Positions 45,622 through 54,426 of a stretch of DNA of 64,000 bases are shown piece by piece. The notes beneath the pieces were generated by a model. It was given only the letters and a program-made list of their open reading frames with translations. It did not search any database and was not told the DNA's origin. Source of the stretch: Metabacillus sediminilitoris (GTDB taxonomy: Bacteria; Bacillota; Bacilli; Bacillales; Bacillaceae); assembly GCF_009720625.1 (NCBI RefSeq), contig NZ_CP046266.1, forward strand, positions 1,001,501-1,065,500, written 5' to 3'. Position 1 is the stretch's first letter, and each line of letters opens with the position of its first letter. The translations under genes were made by a program, and so were the position numbers.

Positions 45622-46620
45622 ATGAAAAAGAATCGCGGTAGCCTTTTATTTGTTATGGTTTTGGCGCTTTCAATGATCATAGCTGCTTGTGGGAATGGCG
45701 GGAGTGAAGATGTTGCTGGTGAAGAGGCTGGAAACAGTGGTAATGAAAAGAAAAATCTTAGTCTCTTAACAGGGGGAACTGGTGGTACATATTATCCTCT
45801 TGGCGGCCAAATTGGGAAAATTATCACAGATAACACAAATGCCAAAATTACACCGCAAACTTCAGGTGCTTCTGCTGAAAATATGGAAACATTGAGAGCC
45901 GGTGAGGCAGAGCTTGCGTTCTCTCAAACAGATATCGCAGCATATGCTCTTGAAGGGAAAGAAATGTTTGAAGGAAACCCAATAGATACAATTCAAGCAA
46001 TTGGCTCTTTATATCCTGAAACGGTACAACTTGTTACAACAGATAAAAGTGGGATTAAATCTGTAGAGGATCTCAAAGGAAAATCCGTTTCTGTAGGTGC
46101 ACCTGGATCAGGCGCATATATAAATGCTATGCAAATTTTAGATATTCATGGATTAAAAGTTGATGATATTAAAGCTCAAAACCTATCATTCGATGAGTCT
46201 ACTGATGGAATTCAATCAGGTAGTATTGATGCTGCATTTGTTACTGCTGGGACACCAACCGGTGCAGTCGAAGCTTTATCTGCACAAAATAATGTTGTAA
46301 TTATTCCGTTGGCAGATGATAAAATTCAAAACTTAATAGAAAAATATCCATACTATGCAGAAGATACGGTAGCAAGTGGAACATACAACATTAAGTCAGA
46401 TGTGAAAACAGTTGCTGTAAAAGCGATGTTAGTAGCCTCAACAGATCTTGATGAAAACCTGGTTTATGAAATGACAAAAGCCTTATTTGAGAATACGGAT
46501 AAAATTACTCATGCAAAAGGTGAGTTTATTAAGCCTGAAACGGCACTTGAAGGTTTAGGTGAGATGGAACTTCACCCTGGAGCTGCCAAATACTTTGAAG
46601 AACAGGGGATATCACAGTAA
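45622..46620 (+). CDS. TAXI-family TRAP transporter solute-binding lipoprotein
   Basis: 332 residues from the ATG at 45622 after GGGGG. A lipoprotein signal peptide (SLLFVMVLALSMIIAAC) has the cleavage Cys about 23 residues in. LSLLTGGTGGTYYPLGGQIG and TSGASAENMETLRAGEAELA are signatures of the TAXI subgroup, whose known ligands include glutamate and other carboxylates. The lipoprotein would sit on the outer face of the membrane and deliver the ligand to the fused permease two genes downstream. Ligand not predictable here. Confidence 0.92.
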   Translation: MKKNRGSLLFVMVLALSMIIAACGNGGSEDVAGEEAGNSGNEKKNLSLLTGGTGGTYYPLGGQIGKIITDNTNAKITPQTSGASAENMETLRAGEAELAFSQTDIAAYALEGKEMFEGNPIDTIQAIGSLYPETVQLVTTDKSGIKSVEDLKGKSVSVGAPGSGAYINAMQILDIHGLKVDDIKAQNLSFDESTDGIQSGSIDAAFVTAGTPTGAVEALSAQNNVVIIPLADDKIQNLIEKYPYYAEDTVASGTYNIKSDVKTVAVKAMLVASTDLDENLVYEMTKALFENTDKITHAKGEFIKPETALEGLGEMELHPGAAKYFEEQGISQ

Positions 46621-46631
46621 ACACTCCTTTA

Positions 46632-46672
46632 TAGAATCGATAGGGCGCGGTTTTTAGCGTTTATCGATTCTA
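46632..46672 (+). terminator. Intercistronic hairpin in the TRAP operon
   Basis: TAGAATCGATA and TATCGATTCTA pair around a 19-base loop, then TTTTA. It may partly terminate, or protect the receptor mRNA, so the binding protein is made in excess over the permease. Confidence 0.6.
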
Positions 46673-46705
46673 TTTTACTACTAAACAATGATAGGCGGGG
46701 ATTCA

Positions 46706-47224
46706 ATGCGTAAATGGAAAGTAGCAGTTATTCTTCTTTTTGTCTCCCTGCTACTTTTCTTCTTTTTTCTGTTTTTCATTCCCTATAAACAAGTCATTGC
46801 TTTTACATATGAAGACAAAGAGCACCTACTTGCATATGTATCATTAAAAAATGACCAAACCTTTCAACTAAAGTATACACACTCGATTCATCTCTCAGAT
46901 GTGCTTGAGTCATATCGAATAGATGACAAGCAGTTTACTTTAACTGAGCTCGCATACGAAGACTTTGCCGTCGGAATGCCTTCAAATGCAGAAAAAGGCG
47001 AGGTGTTTGAAGAAAAGGATGGTGTGTATTACATAAAAAACATGAACCGTTCCTTCCCATTTATTGACTTGAGAATTGGACAAGTGAGAGCAAATCATCG
47101 ACTAATCTATCAACATATAACATATACATTATCTAATTCTATAAAACCAGGGACATGGGTAAGAATTTCAATTAAAAAAATAACGTTATGGCAACAATGG
47201 AAAGGAGTGAACATCAATGGCTAA
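46706..47224 (+). CDS. DUF1850 membrane-anchored protein
   Basis: 172 residues from the ATG at 46706 (after GGCGGGG). One N-terminal helix (VAVILLFVSLLLFFFFLFF) anchors an external domain with FQLKYTHSIHLSDVLESYRI, a DUF1850 hallmark. DUF1850 genes are regularly found between the receptor and permease of TAXI-type TRAP systems, as here; their role is not established. The end overlaps the permease start by eight bases. Confidence 0.85.
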   Translation: MRKWKVAVILLFVSLLLFFFFLFFIPYKQVIAFTYEDKEHLLAYVSLKNDQTFQLKYTHSIHLSDVLESYRIDDKQFTLTELAYEDFAVGMPSNAEKGEVFEEKDGVYYIKNMNRSFPFIDLRIGQVRANHRLIYQHITYTLSNSIKPGTWVRISIKKITLWQQWKGVNING

Positions 47225-49193
47225 TAAAGAGGAAACGAAGTATTTAACAGAAGAGGAACAGCAGGCATTAATCGAAAAATACGATCCAGAAGCAGGAACA
47301 AGAAAGTTAACTGGAGTAGTCGGCTATTTTGTGTTTTTTGGCCTACTCGCTTTTTCGCTTTTTCAACTCTATACAGCTATTTTTGGAGTATTCACTGCAC
47401 AAATTCAACGTACTGTCCACTTAGGCTTTGCACTATCATTGATTTTTTTACTTTTTCCAGCCAACCGAAAGAAACGACAAAAAGGAAAATTTCAAATTGC
47501 CTGGTATGATGTGGTCCTAGCTATTTTAAGTATTGGAGTTGGAGCATACTGGCCATTATTTTTTGAGGAACTTGTCATGAGCGTAGGCCGATTGACAACA
47601 TTGGACTTTGCTGTTGGATTAGTAGCGATTGTATTAGTTTTAGAGGCTACAAGACGTGCAGTAGGGCTTCCGATTATGATCATCGCCATTATTTTCCTTC
47701 TTTATGGACTTTTCGGACAACATATGCCTGGATTCTTATCACATCGCGGCTTAAGTATGGACAGAATGGTCCAGACGATGTTTTTTACGACAGAGGGGAT
47801 ACTAGGTACACCGTTAGCAGTATCATCAACCTTTATCTTTCTCTTCCTTTTATTTGGTTCTTTTTTAATAAAAACAGGTGTCGGCCAATATTTTAACGAT
47901 CTTTCGATTGCGATTGCAGGCAGAAGTATTGGGGGGCCTGCCAAAGTTGCGATATTTTCAAGTGCTCTTCAAGGAACGATCAGCGGCAGCTCTGTTGCGA
48001 ATGTTGTAACGTCTGGAGCTTTTACGATTCCAATGATGAAAAATCTTGGTTACAAGAAGGAATTTGCTGGCGCCGTAGAGGCATCCGCATCAACAGGCGG
48101 ACAATTAATGCCGCCAATTATGGGGGCAGCAGCCTTTCTAATGGTTGAGTTTATCGGAAACGGCATTACGTATTGGGATATTGCAAAGGCTGCAGCTATC
48201 CCAGCGATTCTCTATTTCGCCGGGATCTGGATTATGACCCATTTTGAAGCAAAGCGACTTGGACTACGAGGGTTAACAAAAGAAGAAATGCCGAGTAGAA
48301 AAGAAGTATTTGGCAAACTTTATTTGTTAATTCCAATCGTAGCGATCATTGTGTTGCTCATGTCGAATATAACGGTAACACATGCTGCCTTATACTCGAT
48401 TGTCATTTCAATTGTTGTTGGATTTATTAATAAAGATGTCCGAATGAAAATGATCGATATCATTTTAGCATTAGTAGATGGTGCCAGAACAGCTCTTAGT
48501 GTAGCGGCAGCAACAGCTGCTGCTGGAATTATTGTCGGAATCGTAACAAAAACAGGTTTAGGATTAAAGCTAGCAAATGGGTTAATTGACTTATCAGGTG
48601 GATTATTAATCCCAACACTGCTGCTTACAATGATTGCATCACTTATTCTTGGTATGGGGGCACCAACAACAGCAAACTATGTCATAACCTCGACAATAGC
48701 AGCACCTGCCATGATTTTATTAGGTGTAGCTGATTTACCAGCTCATTTATTTGTCTTTTATTTTGGAATTATTGCAGATATTACACCACCGGTTGCACTA
48801 GCAGCATTTGCAGCAGCAGGGGTCTCAGGTGGAGAACCGCTGCGAACAGGTATTGAATCATCAAAACTCGCCATCGCAGCATTTATCATTCCATACATTT
48901 TCGTTCTCTCCCCGGCAATGCTAATGATTGATACAACCTGGTGGGAAGTCGTTTGGGTCGTATTTACATCGATGATTGGAATGATCGCAATTGGAGCAGG
49001 GGTTATTGGTTATTGGATGAGAGGAATGCATTGGCTCGAAAGAATCATTGCAGTGATTGTTGGTATTCTCTTAATCTATCCTGAAAAAATTTCGGATATT
49101 ACTGGACTAATTATGTTTGTTGTATTGCTGACTTTACAGTTTATCTGGAAACGGGATAAAGATAACAAGCCTAACATGTCTGTTCAAGCTTAA
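47217..49193 (+). CDS. TRAP transporter fused permease (DctQM type)
   Basis: 658 residues with some sixteen hydrophobic helices. The first 150 residues correspond to the small DctQ-like subunit, the rest to the large DctM-like subunit (LFLLFGSFLIKTGVGQYFND, then SGSSVANVVTSGAFTIPMMK and PTTANYVITSTIAAPAMILL). Fused QM permeases are normal for TAXI systems. The import is driven by an ion gradient. The gene overlaps the DUF1850 gene, ATG inside its last codons. Confidence 0.93.
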   Translation: MANKEETKYLTEEEQQALIEKYDPEAGTRKLTGVVGYFVFFGLLAFSLFQLYTAIFGVFTAQIQRTVHLGFALSLIFLLFPANRKKRQKGKFQIAWYDVVLAILSIGVGAYWPLFFEELVMSVGRLTTLDFAVGLVAIVLVLEATRRAVGLPIMIIAIIFLLYGLFGQHMPGFLSHRGLSMDRMVQTMFFTTEGILGTPLAVSSTFIFLFLLFGSFLIKTGVGQYFNDLSIAIAGRSIGGPAKVAIFSSALQGTISGSSVANVVTSGAFTIPMMKNLGYKKEFAGAVEASASTGGQLMPPIMGAAAFLMVEFIGNGITYWDIAKAAAIPAILYFAGIWIMTHFEAKRLGLRGLTKEEMPSRKEVFGKLYLLIPIVAIIVLLMSNITVTHAALYSIVISIVVGFINKDVRMKMIDIILALVDGARTALSVAAATAAAGIIVGIVTKTGLGLKLANGLIDLSGGLLIPTLLLTMIASLILGMGAPTTANYVITSTIAAPAMILLGVADLPAHLFVFYFGIIADITPPVALAAFAAAGVSGGEPLRTGIESSKLAIAAFIIPYIFVLSPAMLMIDTTWWEVVWVVFTSMIGMIAIGAGVIGYWMRGMHWLERIIAVIVGILLIYPEKISDITGLIMFVVLLTLQFIWKRDKDNKPNMSVQA

Positions 49194-49219
49194 GCTAATA
49201 TATTTTAAGGGGAAATAGT

Positions 49220-49267
49220 AGCGAAAACCTGATCCTCAAATTGAGGCTATTCAGGTTTTCGTATTTT
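49220..49267 (+). terminator. Terminator of the TRAP operon
   Basis: CGAAAACCTGA / TCAGGTTTTCG stem (11 bp), followed by TATTTT. Confidence 0.75.
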
Positions 49268-49347
49268 CCGGGAAATAAGTCGAATGGTGTATAATTAATC
49301 GCATTACTTTTACCTAAGATTTTTTAAAAGATTCCAATGAGAAGTAG

Positions 49348-49376
49348 TTGACCAATTTAAAGGGCTTAAGTATAAT
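49348..49376 (+). promoter_or_regulatory. SigA promoter of the tRNA gene
   Basis: TTGACC, 17-base spacer, TATAAT, 22 bases before the tRNA. Confidence 0.75.
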
Positions 49377-49398
49377 ATAATCTATAACTTAATGTATC

Positions 49399-49470
49399 GA
49401 CTTGTTAGCTCAGTGGGAGAGCACTTCCTTGACAGGGAAGGGGTCGGGGGTTCAAGTCCCTCACAGGTCA
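49399..49470 (+). tRNA. tRNA-Val(GAC)
   Basis: Full cloverleaf: acceptor GACTTGT / ACAGGTC (one G-U), D arm GCTC AGTGGGA GAGC, anticodon arm CTTCC TTGACAG GGAAG with anticodon GAC, T arm GGGGG TTCAAGT CCCTC. The 3' CCA is not encoded. The integrase gene begins 130 bases downstream, so its 3' end is the likely attachment site. Confidence 0.9.
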
Positions 49471-49520
49471 TCAACGTAGTTGTATCAAGGGTTTTGCAAG
49501 GAATTTGCAGACTTAGTAAG

Positions 49521-49601
49521 AAAGTGGTCGGTGCTAGACCCTGTTCTTACATTTAAGACCACTAACCTTCTTAGAAAAATTTAGAAGGAAGTGGTCTTTT
49601 T
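49521..49601 (+). promoter_or_regulatory. Attenuator-like leader covering the integrase ribosome site
   Basis: AAGACCACT..CCTTCT (49555-49571) pairs with AGAAGG.AAGTGGTCTT (49583-49598), followed by TTTTT running straight into the ATG at 49602. This is terminator-shaped and would also bury the AGAAGGAAG ribosome site. An earlier AGTGGTC (49523-49529) can pair instead with GACCACT, giving an alternative fold. Confidence 0.6.
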
Positions 49602-50522
49602 ATGTTGTTGAAATTTGCTATTCAAGATTTTAAAGATGATAGGGAGTTCAAAAACCTGTCTGAACAATCAATTAAAAATTACATGATTCAATTAAATGAG
49701 TTTCACGGGTTTTGTGCTGAGAAGGAAATCTTAAATGTGGAAGATGTAACAGCAAATACAATTAAATCGTATTTGTTATACTGTATGAAATCGAAAAAGA
49801 ATAATCCTGTTACAGTTAATACAAAGATAAAGAATTTAAAAGCATTCTTCAATTACATGGTTGAAAGCGACATAATCATGGAGAAAAGAAATCCAATGTC
49901 TAAGATTGAGAAGGCTAAGACAGACACTAAAATTGATGTTTTTAACGATAATCACATTAAACAGATGTTGAACTACTACAGAAGGTTAAAGGGTAGGGAA
50001 CACTCATTTTATGCGTATAGAGATTATACTCTAATTCTTACCTTGCTTGGCAGTGGTATGCGTTTAGGTGAATTATGTAATCTTAAATGGAAAGATGTAG
50101 ACTTGATAACAGGTACAATCATAGTTTTTGGTAAAAATCGTACACAAGCAAGTATTCCAATTACAGATAAATTGGTTAAGGAACTTGCAGAATACAAGGT
50201 GTTTTGTCAGCAACACTTTCCAGAACCTTCTGAACATGTATTTATAAACAGAGAAAACAAATCTATGACAACTGATGCAGTTAAAAATGTGTTCAAGCGG
50301 TTGAAGGCAATCATGAATTTTAAAGATGTTCGATTATCCGCTCATACATTCCGCCACACGTTTGCACACAGGTTCTTAATGAATGGTGGTGATGTATTCA
50401 CACTTCAAAAAATGTTGCGTCATAGCAATCTAAAGATGACAGAGAAGTATCTTGCCATTTGGGGTACAGCATTAAGGGAGCAAAATGATAAGTATAATCC
50501 ATTAAATTCATTAGATGTTTAA
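49602..50522 (+). CDS. Tyrosine recombinase/integrase
   Basis: 306 residues. Residues 1-95 are the SAM-like core-binding domain. The catalytic domain has Arg154 (GSGMRLGELCNL), HTFRH with His248 and Arg251, His274 (LRHSNL) and Tyr283 (EKYLAI): the complete active site. It resembles XerC/D-sized integrases of bacilli. Beside tRNA-Val it is most likely the integrase of the island to its right. Expression appears controlled by the leader hairpin. Confidence 0.93.
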   Translation: MLLKFAIQDFKDDREFKNLSEQSIKNYMIQLNEFHGFCAEKEILNVEDVTANTIKSYLLYCMKSKKNNPVTVNTKIKNLKAFFNYMVESDIIMEKRNPMSKIEKAKTDTKIDVFNDNHIKQMLNYYRRLKGREHSFYAYRDYTLILTLLGSGMRLGELCNLKWKDVDLITGTIIVFGKNRTQASIPITDKLVKELAEYKVFCQQHFPEPSEHVFINRENKSMTTDAVKNVFKRLKAIMNFKDVRLSAHTFRHTFAHRFLMNGGDVFTLQKMLRHSNLKMTEKYLAIWGTALREQNDKYNPLNSLDV

Positions 50523-50740
50523 GGAGCAATAAGAATGAATAAGCAAATAAAGCACATTGCCTATTACACCAAAAAAAGTGGCTCAAGAGGGTGCAAAAGC
50601 AATACCAACTTATAAAGAGGTAAGAAATTCCTATCGTCATAATCGCTTACTTATGTATAAAAGAATGTTGAGCGAGATAATAAGAGCTTCATTGAAGTTT
50701 GATTCCCCCATAGGATAAAACTTTCTTAACCAACCTTTCA
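50523..50740. other. Short region after the integrase
   Basis: Contains a 26-codon frame at 50535 (NKQIKHIAYYTKKSGSRGCK) with a GGAG ribosome site, just after the integrase stop. It is too short to call with confidence. Confidence 0.3.
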
Positions 50741-50754
50741 TATATAAAGCGATT

Positions 50755-50782
50755 AAGAACAGTCATATGGCTGTTCTTTTTT
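50755..50782 (+). terminator. Rho-independent terminator
   Basis: AAGAACAG / CTGTTCTT stem followed by TTTTT. Confidence 0.8.
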
Positions 50783-50981
50783 TCTTGGAAAAAAGATGGT
50801 GTTATCCAATAAGTAGCACATTTAATGGAAAATAACAAAGAATATCTTGAAATTTTGTATGTTTAGGGTATTTACTCAACGATAATCCGTTTTCCTCGTT
50901 ATTGCGACCTTACTGTATACGTGGAACACTAGCTTTTGGATTTGATATTATAAGTCAGCAGACAAAAATGGGGGTGCTTCA

Positions 50982-51527
50982 ATGGGAAAACAATATACTC
51001 ACGCTAAAGGCTTTAATGTTACTTCATTAGAAGGTGTCGCTGGGGTTTATATTCTCCAAGAAACTTGCGGTGATGTTGCTTATATTGGACATTGTAACAA
51101 TGATTTTAAAAATCGAATTAGAAGTCATACAAATAAAACAAACGGCAAACTCGATAATAATATTCAGTACCTACATGTTGTTATCATAGACCCAGATATC
51201 TATCCTCTTCATGTTTTAGAACATCTATTTATTTGGTACTTTAATCCACCTAGGAATGAAGATTTATGGATATTTAGTAGAAATAAAACAGTACGGCAGG
51301 TAAAGGAAACTGCAAAAAAGCACAATATTAACATACAAGGAACTCTAGAAGAATTCTTATTATCATTTGAGACAGTATTTATTGAAAGAGAATGGGATGA
51401 TAATTTTGAATTAAAAAGGTATGGAGAAGTAGAAACACAATCATCAAAAAAATCTTCCTGTGATGGCACTTTAAATTGTTTGTGTTACCAGTGTCTAATA
51501 GATAGTCGTTCGAAAGTAATATGGTGA
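50982..51527 (+). CDS. GIY-YIG nuclease-like protein
   Basis: 181 residues, ATG after GGGGGTG. GVAGVYILQETCGDVAYIG is the GIY-YIG core, FKNRIRSH carries the conserved Arg and HVLEHLFIWYFNPPRNED the catalytic Glu. The C-terminus has a cluster of cysteines (CDGTLNCLCYQC) that may bind zinc. Stand-alone GIY-YIG proteins occur in mobile elements and restriction systems. The exact job here is unknown. Confidence 0.7.
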   Translation: MGKQYTHAKGFNVTSLEGVAGVYILQETCGDVAYIGHCNNDFKNRIRSHTNKTNGKLDNNIQYLHVVIIDPDIYPLHVLEHLFIWYFNPPRNEDLWIFSRNKTVRQVKETAKKHNINIQGTLEEFLLSFETVFIEREWDDNFELKRYGEVETQSSKKSSCDGTLNCLCYQCLIDSRSKVIW

Positions 51528-51836
51528 AAGTGAGATAGTGCCTCATTCCACATCAACACGGTGTGAAAAATCCCGATACGAGAAGGATAACTATGTTTGT
51601 GCCTACATTAATAGTGTATACCTCAATTAGATTTCTTAAGACAAACATTAACTGCCTCGATATTTCCTATCAAGAGTTTACAAAAAGATTCCCTTGTAAA
51701 ACACTATCGTTTATTCGAAGCTAATAGTCATTAGAAATTAAAAGATGAAACATTTTTCAAAAAAGAGCTTGACACAACATTTGGGATTTTATGTCGAGAT
51801 TCGACAGCTTTTTACTGATGGTTTTAAACATAAAAT
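51528..51836. other. Intergenic region with no supported gene
   Basis: AT-rich with no supported frame. An inverted repeat GTTAATTAT / ATAATTAAC (51837-51867) just after it encloses a TATAAT-like -10 and could be a promoter with its operator. Confidence 0.35.
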
Positions 51837-51909
51837 GTTAATTATTGATTTTGGTATAATAATTAACATAAGAGCTGTTGATGATGTTGCCTCAGGTAAC
51901 AAGTTAACT

Positions 51910-52019
51910 AGTGTATAAATATACACACTCAATCCTAAGTTGGAGTCAACGAGTGTATGTATTTCTACATTCAATAATCTTAATTATATCACTGACTGTA
52001 GAAATATACACACTCAACG
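51910..52019. repeat. Three inverted copies of a 20-bp operator/iteron-like sequence
   Basis: AAATATACACACTCAA at 51916-51933 and GAAATATACACACTCAAC at 51998-52019 are direct copies; CAACGAGTGTATGTATTTCT at 51947-51968 is inverted. The first is itself palindromic (AGTGTATA / TATACACACT). They are suitable binding sites for the downstream initiator-like protein. Confidence 0.6.
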
Positions 52020-52025
52020 GTACTC

Positions 52026-52080
52026 TAATAAGAAAGAAACAAAGTAATAAGAAAGAAACAAATAATAAGAAAGAGAATAG
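52026..52080 (+). repeat. Three tandem 18-bp iteron-like repeats
   Basis: TAATAAGAAAGAAACAAA twice exactly (52026-52043, 52045-52062) and a third variant copy (52063-52080). A GCTCGC AA GCGAGC hairpin follows at about 52084. Confidence 0.6.
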
Positions 52081-52233
52081 ACGCTCGCAAGCGAGCATTT
52101 TGTTTGCTTTTTTCTTTGTGTGAGTGAGGCTAAAGGAAGAAATAAAGAAGGTAATAGGCTAAACAAGGGGAAGAATAATGACACTCTGGAGGTAATGTTA
52201 GTTTAAAAAAAACATTACAGAGGAGTTTTAAAG

Positions 52234-53442
52234 TTGTTAAAACAAGAAAATTTACACATTCAAATTTCAAAAACAATCTTAAATCTGGGAGCAAATGAAG
52301 CTTACATCTATTCCATCCTTAATAAGAATTCACTACTTGATGGTGGTGCTATGGTGCATTTACCGCAGTTAGCTGAAATGCTTGGTATTGCTAATAGAAC
52401 AGAAAACAGAGATAAGATTAAGCAATCATTAGCAAATTTAGAAAGTAATTTGGGACTAGAATTTTTCGTGGACTTTAAGTTAAAGAAAAGGATTAACCTG
52501 TTGGAACTGAAAGGCACACAGTACTTTTATGCTAAAGTCCCTTTAGTAGAGGATAATTTTGTGAAAATGTCTTTAGAAGACTTTAACAAATTAGTTTACT
52601 TTGAAGAGAGAGAATGTAAACAAATGATTATGTTTCAGTATTTGTACATTGTTGGTATGGTTAACGAGAGTGGAAAAGAAAGGAAAATTTCATATCCTAC
52701 TATAGAACAAATAGCTGAAGCTACGGGATTTGATAGAAAGACTGTAATTAGGTATAACGATATACTAATAAAATATGAACTAATTTACATCGATACAGTT
52801 ACTATAAACGAAAAATCAAAGAACATTTATTCTCGTTGGAATGATAAAGAAGATGTATTAGAAGCGGTTGTTGAAGCTAAAGAAACAAGTCGCATTTCAA
52901 AGGTCAGAAAGAAACAACAGGAGGCAGTTGTTGAGGCGAAAAAAGAAGTTGTGTCTAAATCTGATAAACAAAAAAGTGACAATACTGGTTTTGACCCATC
53001 AATTGAAGCAACTTTAGAGGGTTTTGTTAAAGCTGGATTAGCAATGCACAAGGGTACTAAATCTAAGATTAATGAGGCAATTGAAATCTGCGGAACTGAC
53101 CAATTATTAATTGTTATTAAAGAATTAGAATTTACTTGTCGAAATAATGGTATTCCAGAATTTGGGTGGGCAGGATACTTTTCAAATAACATTATTGCAA
53201 ATGCTAAGGAACGTAAAAGACAGTTTGATTTACAAAGAAAGGCGAATGAAAAGTTAAAGAATGACCCTGTTACTCCAATTAAAGATTACAACAAAGAGTA
53301 TAGAGAGAGACAAAAACGTATAAAGGAAAGAGAAAAACAAAAGAAAAAAGAGGAAGAAACAAAGCTTAAGGAGTCGTCTTCTATATTCTATGAAGAGAAA
53401 GAAAAGCCAAAAGATGATTGGATGCTTGCATTAGGAGTTTAA
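52234..53442 (+). CDS. Replication initiator-like protein
   Basis: 402 residues, TTG start after GAGGAG. Residues 1-190 resemble plasmid/phage RepA-N or DnaD-type winged-helix initiators (ETSIYSILNKNSLL-like start, then KISYPTIEQIAEATGFDRKT as an HTH). The middle is a charged linker with two copies of EAVVEAK. The C-terminal 90 residues are a Lys/Glu/Arg helix ending DDWMLALGV. Iteron-like repeats upstream fit a replication function. The island may therefore replicate after excision. Family assignment is moderate. Confidence 0.6.
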   Translation: MLKQENLHIQISKTILNLGANEAYIYSILNKNSLLDGGAMVHLPQLAEMLGIANRTENRDKIKQSLANLESNLGLEFFVDFKLKKRINLLELKGTQYFYAKVPLVEDNFVKMSLEDFNKLVYFEERECKQMIMFQYLYIVGMVNESGKERKISYPTIEQIAEATGFDRKTVIRYNDILIKYELIYIDTVTINEKSKNIYSRWNDKEDVLEAVVEAKETSRISKVRKKQQEAVVEAKKEVVSKSDKQKSDNTGFDPSIEATLEGFVKAGLAMHKGTKSKINEAIEICGTDQLLIVIKELEFTCRNNGIPEFGWAGYFSNNIIANAKERKRQFDLQRKANEKLKNDPVTPIKDYNKEYRERQKRIKEREKQKKKEEETKLKESSSIFYEEKEKPKDDWMLALGV

Positions 53443-53589
53443 AAATTGGTGATGAATTAGAACTGATAGTAAAGTACTAAGGGTTTTTCACGGTGATATC
53501 TAATATTCAACTTAAGCAAAAGATGTTGTAGGTTTAGCAGCAGTATAAATTCAGACGCTTGCATCTTTCTTTCAAGGTTATCGAAACCG

Positions 53590-53755
53590 TTCCAATTTCC
53601 AGAGCCTGTATTAGAATACACCCTTGAGATATACAAGAGGAGAAATGTTGAACCATTCGCTGGACATGGTAGCACGCTGCCACCTAGTACGAAAAAAAAG
53701 AAGCGATTGTACTTACTGCTATGACCAAGACCTTGGTGCGACTTGAAAGGAAATT
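53590..53755 (+). pseudogene. DNA methyltransferase remnant
   Basis: Reads PEPVLEYTLEIYKRRNVEPF then AGHGSTLPPSTKKKKRLYLL, resembling the VLDPFAGSGTTL...R.yiGiE SAM-binding block at the end of N4/N6 DNA methylases, but broken by a stop and with a shifted continuation (YDQDLGAT). Only this part remains. Confidence 0.4.
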
Positions 53756-53813
53756 GGCAATACCACAAGTAGAAAATAAATAAGATTGTTTTGATTATAA
53801 ATTATGTTAATAC

Positions 53814-53858
53814 AACACATAGGAGGTTCTCTTAAACTGAGACTCTCCTTTTTTATGT
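53814..53858 (+). terminator. Hairpin terminator
   Basis: AGGAGGTTCTC and GAGACTCTCCT pair imperfectly, followed by TTTTTT; flanking CACATA/TATGTG extend the stem. Confidence 0.65.
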
Positions 53859-54078
53859 GTCGGAGAAGATGATTTCACATAGGTAGGAATCCAAGCATTA
53901 CACAAACTAATAAAATTCTTCTTTTATTATCTGTAACAGTAAGTAAAATTGATTGTGAGTTTGTGAAAGAATGTACTTAAAGTAACAAAGCAAGTTAGTT
54001 GTCTTTAAAAATATTCATTTATCATATAGTAATGTTATAAGAGGAAAAATAAAAATAGGAGCAACTTTTTGGTTGCTC

Positions 54079-54426
54079 CTATTTTCCGACCAATTTATTT
54101 TTCAATCTTGTTCTTACATCATTTCTATCTAATACATCTATAAGTATAGTTACATCTTTGTCATTATTATCTTTTTCTATTGTGAATACAAACCTGTTAT
54201 TTCTATCTCTAAACATATAGACATCATCTTCATTAGTGATTTTTTTAATCATCCTACTATATTTTCTTTCAAATAAAGGATTGTATTTTAGTTTTGCCTC
54301 ATTTTTATTAGTGTACATTTCACTTATTTTCAGAAATTTTTCTAGAGAATTTCTAAATAAAGGACTTTTACCTAGCTCCTGTATCTTGTTTTTTGCTTGC
54401 ATCGTCATTAGTGGTTGGCTCATTTC
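54079..54426 (-). CDS. Small basic protein, possibly RelE-like
   Basis: About 115 residues, probable start ATG at 54426 after GGAG. VYMFRDRNNRFVFTIEKDNN and a following beta strand (KDVTILIDVLD) look like the last strands of RelE/ParE folds, but key residues cannot be judged. It overlaps the upstream membrane-protein gene by about 60 bases in another frame, which suggests a coupled pair. Function unknown. Confidence 0.45.
   Translation of the reverse strand, partial: EMSQPLMTMQAKNKIQELGKSPLFRNSLEKFLKISEMYTNKNEAKLKYNPLFERKYSRMIKKITNEDDVYMFRDRNNRFVFTIEKDNNDKDVTILIDVLDRNDVRTRLKNKLVGK

Noticed and set aside
51910..52080. CRISPR array
   Set aside because: The repeats are too few, partly inverted and not separated by equal unique spacers; no cas genes are present.
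51911..52123. 70-codon plus frame before the initiator gene
   Set aside because: Runs through the operator and iteron repeats, has no ribosome site.
53457..53768. 103-codon minus frame
   Set aside because: Opposite the methylase remnant; no family resemblance or ribosome site.
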